Assembly: GCA_030447505.1 (NCBI GenBank)
Contig: JAUJOT010000006.1
Location: forward strand, 207,620-271,619
DNA length: 64,000 nucleotides
Direction: 5' to 3'
Origin: Solirubrobacteraceae bacterium
GTDB taxonomy: Bacteria > Actinomycetota > Thermoleophilia > Solirubrobacterales > Solirubrobacteraceae
A program made the translations under genes and the position numbers. Numbering within the stretch: the stretch's first letter is position 1; the number at the start of each line of letters is the position of its first letter. The notes under the pieces are model-generated. The model worked only from the letters and a program-made list of their open reading frames with translations. It had not been told where the DNA came from and ran no database searches. Positions 1 to 8,518 of this stretch are shown here, piece by piece.

Positions 1-64
1 TGACCGGCGGCAGGAGCGCCAACGTCTGCTCAGACCATGGGGTCAGCAGGTCGTCGGCGTACAC
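1..64 (-). CDS. N-terminal start of an unidentified protein (runs off the window)
   Basis: Only about 21 codons lie in the window, reading VYADDLLTPWSEQTLALLPP. The GTG start at 62-64 (reverse strand) sits 7 bases after a TACACT box at 72-77, the same arrangement seen in front of many genes here, and it mirrors the TACACT box of the divergent gene that starts at 126. No function can be assigned from so short a piece. It could be a chance open frame, but the paired promoter geometry favours a real divergent gene. Confidence 0.4.
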   Translation of the reverse strand, partial: MYADDLLTPWSEQTLALLPPV

Positions 65-71
65 GTCGCGC

Positions 72-77
72 AGTGTA
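72..77 (-). promoter_or_regulatory. -10 box (TACACT) for a leaderless start at 64
   Basis: TACACT on the minus strand lies 7 bases before the GTG start, so the predicted transcript begins at or next to the start codon. Confidence 0.4.
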
Positions 78-113
78 CGGCGGCGATGCGTGACAGAACG
101 GCCCAGCGGTAGT

Positions 114-119
114 TACACT
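114..119 (+). promoter_or_regulatory. -10 box (TACACT) for a leaderless start at 126
   Basis: TACACT followed by 6 bases and then GTG at 126. There is no Shine-Dalgarno sequence. This supports the 126 start over the upstream ATG at 90. Confidence 0.5.
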
Positions 120-125
120 GGCAGC

Positions 126-836
126 GTGAGCTACGCGAACGGAAACGTCGGGGTGTGTGCGTGTGGCCGGATGGCCATCGACTCATGCCACCGCTGCGGA
201 ACGATGGTCTGTGACACGCATTCGCGTCTTCTGCCGGACGCGCCGGAGGGCATCTCGCCCGATGCACTGAGCCGCTACGAGATCGCGATCCGGGCCGGCG
301 GGCCGTACTGCGAGGCCTGCCGCGCCGACATCGGCAGCTACGCGCTCGCGAAGGCGACCAACGCGCCGCGCGCACAGCTTCCCGAGCATTGGCTCGACCG
401 CGCGATGGCGCTCAACGGCGACCAGACGCGCAGCGATCTCGAGAAGCTCGAGGATGCCGGCCTTCCTGCGACGCTGACGGCCAAGGACGTCGCGCAGGAG
501 TTCCTGCGCCGGATCGGCCAGCAGCCGCAGGAACGCGTCCCGATCACGCCGCCGAGCTTCATGCGCACGCCGGAGTTCGTCGCGGGCTGGTCCGTCGACT
601 GCCGTCGGACCGAGTACACCGCCGCCGGCGGCCCCGGCGGGCGCTACTCGCTGCCGTGCCTGATCTCGACGGAAGGCGAGCTGCTCGGGCCCGCGCTCGA
701 GGAGGGAGACCGCCACGGCCCCACCTGGTGGGTCGTTCCCGAATCCGACATCGAGCTCTCGCGCCTGGTGACCGGCGTCGCCCGGCTGCTGCTGCTCAGC
801 GCTTTCGCGGCACCGTCGCAGGCGCCGCAGCACTAG
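126..836 (+). CDS. Cys/His-rich hypothetical protein
   Basis: The protein has about 236 residues. Near the N-terminus it carries a compact metal-binding pattern: CACGRMAIDSCHRCG, then a further Cys and a His (VCDTHSR) and a CEAC pair around residue 68. It looks like a B-box or ribbon-type zinc site. The rest is a soluble alpha/beta region with no motif I recognise. The GTG at 126 is preferred because a TACACT box lies 6 bases upstream; an in-frame ATG at 90 would overlap that promoter. The function is unknown. The zinc site suggests a nucleic-acid or protein adaptor role, but that is inference. Confidence 0.75.
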   Translation: MSYANGNVGVCACGRMAIDSCHRCGTMVCDTHSRLLPDAPEGISPDALSRYEIAIRAGGPYCEACRADIGSYALAKATNAPRAQLPEHWLDRAMALNGDQTRSDLEKLEDAGLPATLTAKDVAQEFLRRIGQQPQERVPITPPSFMRTPEFVAGWSVDCRRTEYTAAGGPGGRYSLPCLISTEGELLGPALEEGDRHGPTWWVVPESDIELSRLVTGVARLLLLSAFAAPSQAPQH

Positions 837-845
837 CGCCGCGGG

Positions 846-1850
846 TCAGCCCTCGAGAAAGGCGCGCAGCAGCGCGGCGAGGCGGTCGGGGCTGTCGACC
901 TGCGCGAAATGCGAGCTGCGCTCCAGCCAGTGGAACTGCGCGCCGGGCACGAGCGCGTGCAGCCGCGGTCCGATCGCCGGGGACACGATCGGGTCCTCGC
1001 GCGCGTAGACGAGCATCAGCGGCACGGGGAAGCGCTGGCCGCCGTCACGCCGACGCGCGAGCTCGCGCGTGAATGACCGCAGCTCGCGCGGGTCGAGCGA
1101 CTCGCGGAGCAGCCGCGTGAACGACCGCGCGCCAGCAGCGCTCGCCAGCGCGTCGCCGTACTCGTGTGCCTCCTCGACGGACTTCAGCGTCTCGTCGTAG
1201 TAGTGGACGTTCCGATGCGCGAAGCGCCGCGGGTCGTGGCGCACGACGCGGGCGAGCACCGGTGCCACTCCCGGCACTCGCATGGCGACGTTCAGAGCCA
1301 CCAGCCGCGGCTCGGGGAACGCCGGCGGGTGGATCACCGCCAGGCGCGCGAAGCTCGCGGGCTCGGCGAGCGCGCGGCGCATGCAGAGGTAGCCGCCGAG
1401 GGAGTTTCCGACCGTCCGGCAGCCGGCGATCCCGAGCGCGTGCTGGAGCTCGCCGATGATCGTCGCCAACGCAGCTCCCGTGTGCGCGCGGTCAGGGACG
1501 GCCTCGCTGTCGCCCGAACCCGGTAGATCCGGCGCGATCAGTCGGTAGCGATCGCCGAGCAGATCGAAGAGATAGCGCCACGAGTAGCTCGTCGTCATCA
1601 GTCCGTGGACGAGCAGGAGCGGCGGGGCGTCGCGAGGGCCGTACATGACGACGCGCATCCGGATCCGCCCGAAGGCCGCCGAGTCGACGACGACGTCCTC
1701 GCACTCGGCGTCGTAGAAGCGGTGCGGCACGCGCGGTCGCAGCGGGAGCTCCTCGAAGCGCCCCTGCTCAAACCGCGCGCCCGGCGGGGAGCGCCGTGTC
1801 CGGGGCGAGGCGAGAAGCTTTCGAAGATCGGTCATCGAGACGTGGATCAT
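846..1850 (-). CDS. Alpha/beta hydrolase
   Basis: The protein has about 334 residues and an alpha/beta-hydrolase fold. The oxyanion-hole strand LLLVHGLMTTSYSW is followed by DLPGSGDS, the nucleophile elbow GNSLGG (catalytic Ser), the acid-bearing strand LMLVYAREDPIV and a C-terminal catalytic His in SSHFAQ. No signal peptide is evident. The family includes haloalkane dehalogenases, epoxide hydrolases and lipases; the serine nucleophile argues for an esterase or lipase-like reaction. The substrate cannot be told. The start is uncertain: the Met at 1850 follows a weak G-rich stretch, and another Met lies 5 codons downstream. It ends 9 bases from the convergent gene that ends at 836. Confidence 0.85.
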   Translation of the reverse strand: MIHVSMTDLRKLLASPRTRRSPPGARFEQGRFEELPLRPRVPHRFYDAECEDVVVDSAAFGRIRMRVVMYGPRDAPPLLLVHGLMTTSYSWRYLFDLLGDRYRLIAPDLPGSGDSEAVPDRAHTGAALATIIGELQHALGIAGCRTVGNSLGGYLCMRRALAEPASFARLAVIHPPAFPEPRLVALNVAMRVPGVAPVLARVVRHDPRRFAHRNVHYYDETLKSVEEAHEYGDALASAAGARSFTRLLRESLDPRELRSFTRELARRRDGGQRFPVPLMLVYAREDPIVSPAIGPRLHALVPGAQFHWLERSSHFAQVDSPDRLAALLRAFLEG

Positions 1851-1957
1851 GCCCCGCACGACGGGCGTGCGGGCTGGCAGTGTCCTCGCCCTCGACGCGG
1901 CGCCTGCCATGCAGCAGCCGGCCGTCCGCACGGGATGTGTCCCATTCGATGCAGAAC

Positions 1958-1987
1958 AACCCCGACCCCCTTCTCGGGGGCAGGGTT
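1958..1987 (-). terminator. Likely terminator of ssrA
   Basis: A two-part stem, AACCC/GGGTT outside and CCCCC/GGGGG inside with a small internal loop, begins about 17 bases beyond the tmRNA CCA end. There is no clear U-tract, which is common in high-GC actinobacteria, so the call is moderate. Confidence 0.5.
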
Positions 1988-2003
1988 TGCTCTTGGATCA
2001 AAT

Positions 2004-2370
2004 TGGTGGAGACGGCGGGAATCGAACCCGCGTCCGCGATCGCGTGACGGTGACGTCTACGAGCGTATCCGGCGCTCTGATCTCGCCCTCAGGTCGCCTC
2101 GCCGGCGGGGTTCCTGAGGGCCAGCTCCCTGAGATGTCCCCGGTTCGGCGGAAGCGGACCTCCCCGGGTGATCCGGCATGTTGATTCCGAGGATCCCAGC
2201 GGCCGGCTGGCCGGGCTCAGAACCTCACTCGCCTAGTTTGAGCTAGACAGCGAGGGCGTACTCGTGAGAGTCCGCACGTATGGTTTTGCCAGGTGTTTTG
2301 CGAGGCCTCCTGGCACCTCGGCTCGCAACCACCGTCACGAAGTCGACCACGTCGAAGCCATGTCGTCCCC
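2004..2370 (-). ncRNA. ssrA: Transfer-messenger RNA (tmRNA)
   Basis: This RNA acts as tRNA and mRNA to rescue stalled ribosomes, together with SmpB (encoded at 8519-8998). The 3' end reads as a T-arm, acceptor strand and encoded CCA (GGTTCGATTCCCGCC, then CGTCTCCACCA). The 5' end at 2370 begins GGGGACGACATGGCTTCGACG, of which GGGGACG pairs with CGTCTCC at the 3' end. Total length is 367 nt, normal for a one-piece tmRNA. The tag frame at 2275-2243 encodes ADSHEYALAV followed by TAG, and the sequence after the stop folds back as expected for helix H5. A TAGACT box about 18 bases upstream (2388-2393) may drive a precursor that is trimmed at the 5' end. Confidence 0.96.
2243..2275 (-). other. tmRNA tag reading frame (ADSHEYALAV, stop TAG)
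   Basis: The codons GCG GAC TCT CAC GAG TAC GCC CTC GCT GTC TAG lie within ssrA. The ADSH start and YALA core match the actinobacterial type of proteolysis tag. The last residue is Val where Ala is usual. Confidence 0.9.
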
Positions 2371-2406
2371 GTGTCGGTACGCCTTGGAGTCTAGCGCCCA
2401 CGCGAG

Positions 2407-3093
2407 CTACGGCGCGGGCGCGGGCGCTTGCGGCGATGGCTCGGGTTCGGGCTGCGTCTCGTCGGGCGCCGCCCGCTCCGTGCCCTCGGGCGCCACGGTC
2501 GTCGTCTCCGCAGGCGGCACGGTCGTGGTCTCCACCGGCGGGACGGTGACCGTCGGTGCATCCGCGTCCGGCTCGGTCTCACTCGGCGTCGTCGTCGTGG
2601 TCGTCGTGGCCGGCTGCGAGGGCTCGTCCTCTCCGCCGAAGAACGTCGTCTGGCGACCGCCGCCCGACGCCGAGCTGCCGGCGACGAACTCCGGCACGGT
2701 GATGATCACCGCTGCGACGAGGAAGCCGAGCAGCCCGGTGACGACCGCCATCTTCCAGGCATGCCCGCCACCGCCGCGCGAGCTGCCGGCGATCTCGCCC
2801 TGCTGGGCGACGCGCTCGCCGATCGCCTGCGGTGGCGCCGCCGGCTCGTTCGGCGCCGCCGCGCTGCGTACGACGCCACGTACGGGAACCGCTCGCGCGA
2901 CCGCGTATGTCGGGCGGGCGAGCGCCTCCTTGAGCAGCGCGACCAGGACCGGCATCGCCGCCGCCGCGCCGAGCGTCCCCGGCGCCCAGATCTTCGAGAC
3001 GGTATACGCCGCTGCCGCAGACGCGGCAGCGGTGATAGCCAGCGTCGGCAGGTCCACGCCGCCGCTGCGAGGAGATGTGTTTGATGCGCTCAC
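2407..3093 (-). CDS. Membrane protein with Thr/Pro-rich tail
   Basis: The protein has 228 residues and starts at GTG. An Ala-rich N-terminal segment (about residues 15-55) may form one or two helices. A clear single transmembrane helix follows at about 115-135 (MAVVTGLLGFLVAAVIIT). The last 85 residues are low complexity: runs of TTTTTTT, repeated VPPVETTTVPPAETTTV units and a PEPEPSPQAPAPAP end. Such tails usually reach through or along the wall. No catalytic motif is visible. The gene lies directly upstream of ssrA on the same strand. Function unknown. Confidence 0.7.
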   Translation of the reverse strand: MSASNTSPRSGGVDLPTLAITAAASAAAAYTVSKIWAPGTLGAAAAMPVLVALLKEALARPTYAVARAVPVRGVVRSAAAPNEPAAPPQAIGERVAQQGEIAGSSRGGGGHAWKMAVVTGLLGFLVAAVIITVPEFVAGSSASGGGRQTTFFGGEDEPSQPATTTTTTTPSETEPDADAPTVTVPPVETTTVPPAETTTVAPEGTERAAPDETQPEPEPSPQAPAPAP

Positions 3094-3356
3094 AACCCTC
3101 GCGGCTGCCCGCTGGCGAACGCGTCTAACCGTCTAGCGAAGCGACGCTTAACGTAGTGCGACGCGGTTCCGGGGCGCTTGAGGAACCCTCTGCCGGGTCG
3201 CGCTCCGAAGAGGCGCCCCGGCGTCTGGGTGGCGCGGCCTCACACCTCGATGGCCTCGCTCTCTGCGGTCCGGTTCCGCGTCGCAGGACGAAGATACGAC
3301 CGGGCCGGACCGAAGTTCAAGAGCCAAAACGCACAAAGCGCGCATTCTGCGTGAAA

Positions 3357-3362
3357 TATCCT
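3357..3362 (+). promoter_or_regulatory. -10 box (TATCCT) for leaderless pepF
   Basis: TATCCT, then 7 bases, then the ATG at 3370. No ribosome binding site lies between them. Confidence 0.55.
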
Positions 3363-3369
3363 CTCGGCG

Positions 3370-5157
3370 ATGACCGTCGAAGATGTCTCCTGGAACCTTT
3401 CACCACTCGTCCACGGCGAGGGCGACGCCGGCGCTGACCGCCTCGTCGACGAGGCCGCCGAGCGCGCGCAGCGCTTCGCCGAGACCTACGCAGGCCGCGT
3501 CGCCGAGCTGACCGGTGCGCAGTTCGCCGCTGCGGTCAGCGAGCTGCAGGAGATCTCAGAGCTCGCCTCGCGTTCGGGCCACTACGCGATGCTGCGCTTC
3601 AGCGTCGACACCGCCGATCCGCAGATCGGCGCGCTGATGCAGCGCATGCAGGAGAAGAGCACCGCGATCGAGACCCAGCTGCTGTTCTTCGAGCTCGAGT
3701 GGGCGGCGCTCGAGGACGACCGCGCCGACGAGCTGCTGGCCGCCGACGGCTTGGACACCGCGCGCCACTTCCTGCGCTCCGCGCGGCGCTACCGCCCGCA
3801 CCTGCTCTCCGAGCCCGAGGAGAAGATCCTCGCCGAGAAGTCGATCTCCGGAAGCTCGGCATGGTCGCGGCTGTTCAGCGAGCAGGTCTCGGCGCTGCAG
3901 GTCGCGCTGCCCGACCAGGACGAGCCGGTGCCGCTGGATGCCGCGCTGGCACGGCTTATGTCGCCCGACCGCGAGCTGCGCCGCACGAGCGCCGAAGCGG
4001 TCACGGCCGCGCTCGCGCCGGGACTGCGCACGCGCGCCTACATCTTCAACACGCTGCTGCACGACAAGGCCGTCGACGATCGCCTGCGCCACTACGACAA
4101 CTGGCTCGCCGCGCGCAACCTCGCCAACGAGGCCTCCGACGAGTCCGTCCAGGCGCTGCTGAGCGCCGTCCGCAACCGCTACGAGATCCCGCGCCGCTGG
4201 TACCGCCTCAAGGCGCAGCTGCTCGGCATCGACCGGCTCGCGGATTACGACCGCATGGCCGCCGTCACGCAGGACGACGAGCCCGTCGAATGGGAGGACG
4301 CCAAGGAGCTCGTGCTCGCCTCCTACGCCGATTTCACCCCCGAGCTCGGCGATCCCGCGCGCACGTTCTTCGACGACGAGCGCATCGACGCTCCGCCGCG
4401 GCCGGCCAAGCGCGGCGGAGCGTTCGCCGCCTACACCGTCCCCTCGGAGCACCCATACCTGATGCTCAACTACACCGCCAAGCGACGTGACGTGCTCGTC
4501 CTCGCGCACGAGATGGGTCACGGCCTGCACGCCGAGCTCGCGCGTCCGCGCGGCGTGCTCGAGCAGGGAACGCCGCTGACGCTCGCCGAGACGGCGTCGG
4601 TGTTCGGCGAGACGCTCGTCTTCGGTCGGCTGCTCGATCAGGCGCCGACGCCCGAGTCGCGCCTGTCGCTGCTGGCCGAGTCGATCGAGGGCTCGATCGC
4701 GACCGTGTTCCGGCAGACGGCGATGAACCAGTTCGAGGACCTCGTCCACACCGCGCGCCGCACCGAGGGCGAGCTCGCCGTCGAGCGCCTCAACGAGCTG
4801 TGGGCCCAGTCGCAGGAGGAGATGCTCGCCGACAGCGTGCAGCTCACCGACGGCTACCGCTCGTGGTGGTCCTACGTGCCGCACTTCATCTCGACGCCGG
4901 GCTACGTCTACGCCTACGCCTACGGTCAGCTGCTCGCGCTGTCGATCTACAAGCGCTACGTCGACGAGGGTTCCTCGTTCGTGCCGAGCTACCTCGAGCT
5001 GCTGCGCGCCGGGGGCTCGCGCAGTCCCCAGGAGCTTGGCCAGATCGTCGGCATCGACCTCGCCGACCCCGGCTTCTGGGACAGCGGGCTGGATCTCGTC
5101 GAGGCGCAGCTCGAGGAGGCCGAGGCGGCCGCCCAGGAGGCGCTTTCGCGCGCGTAG
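3370..5157 (+). CDS. pepF: M3 family oligoendopeptidase F
   Basis: A cytoplasmic zinc metallopeptidase of 595 residues that cleaves short peptides; its length fits the PepF/M3B clade (about 600). The zinc motif HEMGH lies near residue 380, in AHEMGHGLHAEL. The third ligand Glu lies about 25 residues on, in LAETASVFGE, which is the spacing of thimet-type peptidases. The N-terminal 200 residues are the expected helical lid. There is no signal peptide. The ATG at 3370 is preferred because a TATCCT box sits 7 bases upstream. The gene stands alone between a divergent membrane-protein gene and a site-2 protease. Confidence 0.93.
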   Translation: MTVEDVSWNLSPLVHGEGDAGADRLVDEAAERAQRFAETYAGRVAELTGAQFAAAVSELQEISELASRSGHYAMLRFSVDTADPQIGALMQRMQEKSTAIETQLLFFELEWAALEDDRADELLAADGLDTARHFLRSARRYRPHLLSEPEEKILAEKSISGSSAWSRLFSEQVSALQVALPDQDEPVPLDAALARLMSPDRELRRTSAEAVTAALAPGLRTRAYIFNTLLHDKAVDDRLRHYDNWLAARNLANEASDESVQALLSAVRNRYEIPRRWYRLKAQLLGIDRLADYDRMAAVTQDDEPVEWEDAKELVLASYADFTPELGDPARTFFDDERIDAPPRPAKRGGAFAAYTVPSEHPYLMLNYTAKRRDVLVLAHEMGHGLHAELARPRGVLEQGTPLTLAETASVFGETLVFGRLLDQAPTPESRLSLLAESIEGSIATVFRQTAMNQFEDLVHTARRTEGELAVERLNELWAQSQEEMLADSVQLTDGYRSWWSYVPHFISTPGYVYAYAYGQLLALSIYKRYVDEGSSFVPSYLELLRAGGSRSPQELGQIVGIDLADPGFWDSGLDLVEAQLEEAEAAAQEALSRA

Positions 5158-5272
5158 GCAGCCGGCTCGTCACTGCATCGAGCGCGCGTCGGACGAGCGG
5201 CCTGACGCCGCCGGTGAGAAGTCGGCGCCTGAGCTCGCCGGAGTTCCGGCGCGCGCTGTCACAATGGATGGC

Positions 5273-6169
5273 ATGAGTCAGCACTGGCCGGCACCTCCGG
5301 CACCCCCGGGCTTCGCTCCCGCCTCGCGCGTCGAGGAGCCGCTGGCCCCTGCGCGGCAGCCCCAGCCGCAGCGCACGCCGGCGCCGCAGCCGGACCAGCG
5401 CCCGTGGTGGCGTCGCAGCCTTTCGCTGCTGGTGGTCATCGGACTCCTCGCGCTGAAGTGGGGCAAGGCCGCGCTGCTGCTGCTGCCGAAGGCCAAGGTG
5501 CTCACGACGTCGGCGACGATGCTCGTCTCGATCGCCGCCTACAGCCTGATCTGGGGCTGGAAGTTCGCGCTCGGCTTCGTCCTGCTGCTGTTCGTACACG
5601 AGATGGGGCACGTCATCCAGCTGCGCCGCGAGGGCATCGAGGCCAGCGCGCCGATGTTCATCCCGTTCCTCGGCGCCGCGGTGATGGCGAAATCGCTCGG
5701 CGACGACGCGACGGCCGAGGCGCGCGTCGGCCTCGCGGGCCCGATTCTCGGCACGCTCGGGTGCCTCGCGCTGCTGCCGATCGCATTCGCCACGGGCGAG
5801 GACTTCTGGTACGCGCTGATCTTCACCGGCCTGTTCCTCAACCTCTTCAACCTGCTGCCGGTGGTGCCGCTCGACGGTGGTCGCGCGATGGCCGCGCTGT
5901 CGCCCTGGATGTGGTTCGTCGGGCTCTTCGCGATGCTCGTGCTCGCCTTCACGTACCCCAACCCGATCATCCTCCTGATCCTGCTGCTGGCCGGCTTCGA
6001 GACCTACAGGCGCTGGAAGGCGCGCCAGGCCGGCGACGCGGCCGCGCTTGCGTACTACCGCGTGAAGCCCGCGCACCGGCTGGCGGTCCTCGGCGTCTAC
6101 CTGGCGCTGATCGTCGTCTGCGCCGTCGGCATGGGGCTCACGTTCGTCCAGCGCGACATCCCCGCCTAG
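5273..6169 (+). CDS. Site-2 protease (M50 family) membrane metallopeptidase
   Basis: About 298 residues. The N-terminal 45 residues are Pro-rich and cytosolic. Transmembrane segments follow, with the zinc motif HEMGH near residue 110 (FVHEMGHVIQLRR) and the second metal motif in NLLPVVPLDGGR near 200, giving the two-motif core of site-2 proteases. After GIEASAPMFIPFLG the chain re-enters the membrane; two more helices end the protein. This class cuts transmembrane anchors such as anti-sigma factors, but no such substrate gene is adjacent. An in-frame ATG at 5264 is an equally possible start. No ribosome binding site is visible for either. Confidence 0.88.
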   Translation: MSQHWPAPPAPPGFAPASRVEEPLAPARQPQPQRTPAPQPDQRPWWRRSLSLLVVIGLLALKWGKAALLLLPKAKVLTTSATMLVSIAAYSLIWGWKFALGFVLLLFVHEMGHVIQLRREGIEASAPMFIPFLGAAVMAKSLGDDATAEARVGLAGPILGTLGCLALLPIAFATGEDFWYALIFTGLFLNLFNLLPVVPLDGGRAMAALSPWMWFVGLFAMLVLAFTYPNPIILLILLLAGFETYRRWKARQAGDAAALAYYRVKPAHRLAVLGVYLALIVVCAVGMGLTFVQRDIPA

Positions 6170-6184
6170 CCCCTGGGTGTCGAG

Positions 6185-7087
6185 ATGGCCGAGATCACGG
6201 TCCAGCGCCTGACCAAGCGCTACGGGGAGACGCTCGCAGTCGACGACCTGTCCTTCACGGTGCAGGCGGGCCGCGTGACGGGCTTTCTCGGGCCTAACGG
6301 CTCAGGCAAGTCGACGACGATGCGCGCGCTGCTCGGCCTCGTGCGGCCCACGAGCGGTCGCGCGCTGATCATGGGCAGGCCGTTCGCCGAGCTGAGCGAT
6401 CCGGTGCGCGCCGTCGGTGCGGCGCTCGACGCGCACGACGTGCATCCCGGCCGCTCCGGGCGCGCGCACCTGAGGACGATCGCGGCGGCGGCGGGCCTGC
6501 CGACGTCGCGCGTCGACGAGGTGCTCGACATGGTCGAGCTGACGCCCGCGCGCGACCGGCGCGTCAAGGGCTACTCGATGGGCATGCGCCAGCGCCTCGC
6601 GCTCGCCGCGGCGCTGCTCGGCGATCCGAAGATCCTGATGCTGGACGAGCCGGCCAACGGCCTCGACCCGCAGGGCATGCGCTGGCTGCGCGACATCCTC
6701 GTGCGGCTCGCCGGCGAGGGGCGCGCGGTGCTGATCTCCAGCCACGTGCTCTCCGAGGTCGAGCAGACCGTCGACAGCGTCGTCGTGATCGGGGCCGGGC
6801 GGCTGGTCATGCAGGGCTCGCTCGCCGAGCTCGTCAAGGGCGACCGGCGGCCGGCGCTCGTGCGCTCGCCGCGCGCCGCCGAGCTGCGTGAGCTGCTGGA
6901 GGACGCCGGCGCAAGCGTCGCCAGCGACGGGCGGCGCGACTCGATGCACGTCCACAACGCGTCGCTGGAGGAGATCGGAACGCTGGCGGCCGACCACGGC
7001 ATCCCGATCTTCGAGCTGACGCATGAGGTCACGACGCTCGAGGATCGCTTCCTCGAGCTGACCGGCGAAGGCGGGAACGTGCGATGA
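6185..7087 (+). CDS. ABC transporter ATP-binding protein
   Basis: A 300-residue nucleotide-binding subunit of an ABC-2 type exporter. Walker A is GPNGSGKST (about residues 36-44), the signature region is YSMGMRQR (about 127) and Walker B is ILMLDEPANGLD (about 150), with the switch His in ISSHVLSE. A C-terminal accessory region follows the ATPase core, as in DrrA- or CcmA-type subunits. The gene overlaps the permease gene by 4 bases (ATGA), so the two are translated together. Substrate unknown; drug, lipid or antibiotic export is typical for the family. Confidence 0.92.
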   Translation: MAEITVQRLTKRYGETLAVDDLSFTVQAGRVTGFLGPNGSGKSTTMRALLGLVRPTSGRALIMGRPFAELSDPVRAVGAALDAHDVHPGRSGRAHLRTIAAAAGLPTSRVDEVLDMVELTPARDRRVKGYSMGMRQRLALAAALLGDPKILMLDEPANGLDPQGMRWLRDILVRLAGEGRAVLISSHVLSEVEQTVDSVVVIGAGRLVMQGSLAELVKGDRRPALVRSPRAAELRELLEDAGASVASDGRRDSMHVHNASLEEIGTLAADHGIPIFELTHEVTTLEDRFLELTGEGGNVR

Positions 7088-7806
7088 ACGCCCTGAAGTC
7101 CGAATGGCTGAAGCTCGTGTCGGTTCGCACGACGTGGGGGCTGCTGGGCGCGATGGTCCTGATCGAGGGCCTGGCGGCGGGTCTCGTGACCGGCCTCGGC
7201 GACATCGAGGACCTGCGCAGGGGAAACGTCGCGACGTTCATCATCGGCACGCACCTGGCGACCGTCTTCATGTTCACGCTCGGCGCGCTGCTGTCGACGA
7301 ACGAGTTTCGCCACGGGACCGCGAACTCGACGTACGTCGTCACCCCCAAGCGCGAGCGCGTGGTGCTGGCGAAGCTCGCCGTCGGGCTGGCGGTCGGGGT
7401 GGTCGGCGCGCTGCTGTACATCGCGGTCAACGCCGGTCTCGGCCTGTCGATCCTGTCCTCGCGCGGTGTCGTCGTGGACGCCGACACGGCGGTCAACGGC
7501 TACGTCGGCGTCGGCGTCGGGCTCGTCCTCGGCTGCCTGTTCGGCGTCGCGCTCGGTTCGCTGCTGCGCAACCAGGTTCTCACGATCATCGTCGGCCTCG
7601 TGCTGTTCCTGCTCGCGGGCACCGTGGCGCTGTTCATCGGCAGCGACGTCGGCCGGTACTTCCCGGGCGAGGCGCTGCTGGCGCTGCAGAACACCCCGAG
7701 CGTCGACCTCCTGAGCCAGACCGACGGCGGCCTCGTGCTCGCGGCCTACTGCGTCGTGCTCGGGATCGCCGGGATGATCTTCACGCGCCAGCGGGAGATC
7801 ACGTAG
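7084..7806 (+). CDS. ABC-2 type transporter permease
   Basis: A 240-residue integral membrane protein with about six predicted helices and the N-terminal MNALKSEWLKLVSVRTTW, typical of ABC-2 permeases that begin with an amphipathic helix before the first membrane span. NEFRHGTANSTYVVTPKR is the characteristic cytoplasmic loop (the E-x-RxGT type loop) between helices 2 and 3. It pairs with the ATPase encoded by the overlapping gene just upstream. The substrate is not evident. Confidence 0.9.
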   Translation: MNALKSEWLKLVSVRTTWGLLGAMVLIEGLAAGLVTGLGDIEDLRRGNVATFIIGTHLATVFMFTLGALLSTNEFRHGTANSTYVVTPKRERVVLAKLAVGLAVGVVGALLYIAVNAGLGLSILSSRGVVVDADTAVNGYVGVGVGLVLGCLFGVALGSLLRNQVLTIIVGLVLFLLAGTVALFIGSDVGRYFPGEALLALQNTPSVDLLSQTDGGLVLAAYCVVLGIAGMIFTRQREIT

Positions 7807-7814
7807 GGACCCAC

Positions 7815-7849
7815 CAAGGCCGGCCGCGACGCTCGACAGCCGGGCCTTG
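7815..7849. terminator. Bidirectional terminator hairpin
   Basis: CAAGGCC pairs with GGCCTTG, and an inner GGC/GCC extends the stem. It lies between the ABC permease gene (ends 7806) and the convergent VOC gene (ends 7860), where a two-way terminator is expected. No strong U-tract is present. Confidence 0.6.
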
Positions 7850-7859
7850 ACCTGCACGT

Positions 7860-8444
7860 TCAGCGGTATGCCGCCTTCGCCGAGCGGTCATCCGACAGCG
7901 AGTCGCGCGAACGCGCGACGAGTGCCTCGATCGCATCGGCGAGGTGCTCCTGTTCGATGTTGTAGTCCCCGCGCGCGACCCTGAGGCGATGGGCCTCGAG
8001 GAGCACGTCGGCGTGCGTGTGACCGGCCGGCGGCTGGAAGCGGTAGGAGGCCAGCTCGATCAGGAGCCCGAGCGGATCCTCGAAGTAGATCGAGTCCATG
8101 AAGCCGCGGTCCTTGACGCCGCTGTGTGAGATGCCGCGCTCGTCGAGTCGCTCGACGGCCTGCGCGAAGGTCGCCTGCGAGATCGCGAACGCCACGTGGT
8201 GCACGCAACCGGGATCGGAGGGCGTCCGGGTCGGGTCGACCGCGCGCTCTTCGTTGGTGAAGATCGTGATCAGACGGCCGTCGCCGGGGTCGAAGTACAG
8301 GTGGCTCTCCGACGCCCGATCGAGGTTGGGCTGCTCGAAGACGAACGGCATCCCGAGCACGCCCTCCCAGAAGTCGATCGACGTCTGCCGGTCGGCCCCG
8401 ACGATCGTTATGTGGTGAACGCCCTGGCTCTGGAGCTTGCGCAT
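7860..8444 (-). CDS. VOC-superfamily dioxygenase/glyoxalase-like protein
   Basis: The protein has 194 residues and begins MRKLQSQGVHHITIVG. Two vicinal-oxygen-chelate modules are visible. Likely metal ligands are the His of GVHHIT, the His of CVHHVAF in the second half and the Glu of LLIELASY, the usual His-His-Glu set of ring-cleaving dioxygenases and glyoxalases. A helical tail of about 50 residues follows. The start at 8444 removes an upstream extension that overlaps smpB. No ribosome binding site is obvious. The substrate is unknown. Confidence 0.85.
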   Translation of the reverse strand: MRKLQSQGVHHITIVGADRQTSIDFWEGVLGMPFVFEQPNLDRASESHLYFDPGDGRLITIFTNEERAVDPTRTPSDPGCVHHVAFAISQATFAQAVERLDERGISHSGVKDRGFMDSIYFEDPLGLLIELASYRFQPPAGHTHADVLLEAHRLRVARGDYNIEQEHLADAIEALVARSRDSLSDDRSAKAAYR

Positions 8445-8518
8445 CGCCGTAGGGTCGCACGACCGGCATCTGCCCGTGGGGCGGCGGATCGCAGCAGGCG
8501 CCGCTGCTCGGCGTCGCC

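Noticed and set aside
2004..2060. tRNA gene suggested by the GGTTCGATTCCCGCC and CCA end
   Set aside because: The 5' part, size and tag frame show it is tmRNA, not a tRNA.
5036..5263. Long N-terminal extension of the site-2 protease
   Set aside because: It overlaps the end of pepF, is Arg-rich and lacks motifs; the ATGs at 5264/5273 are better.
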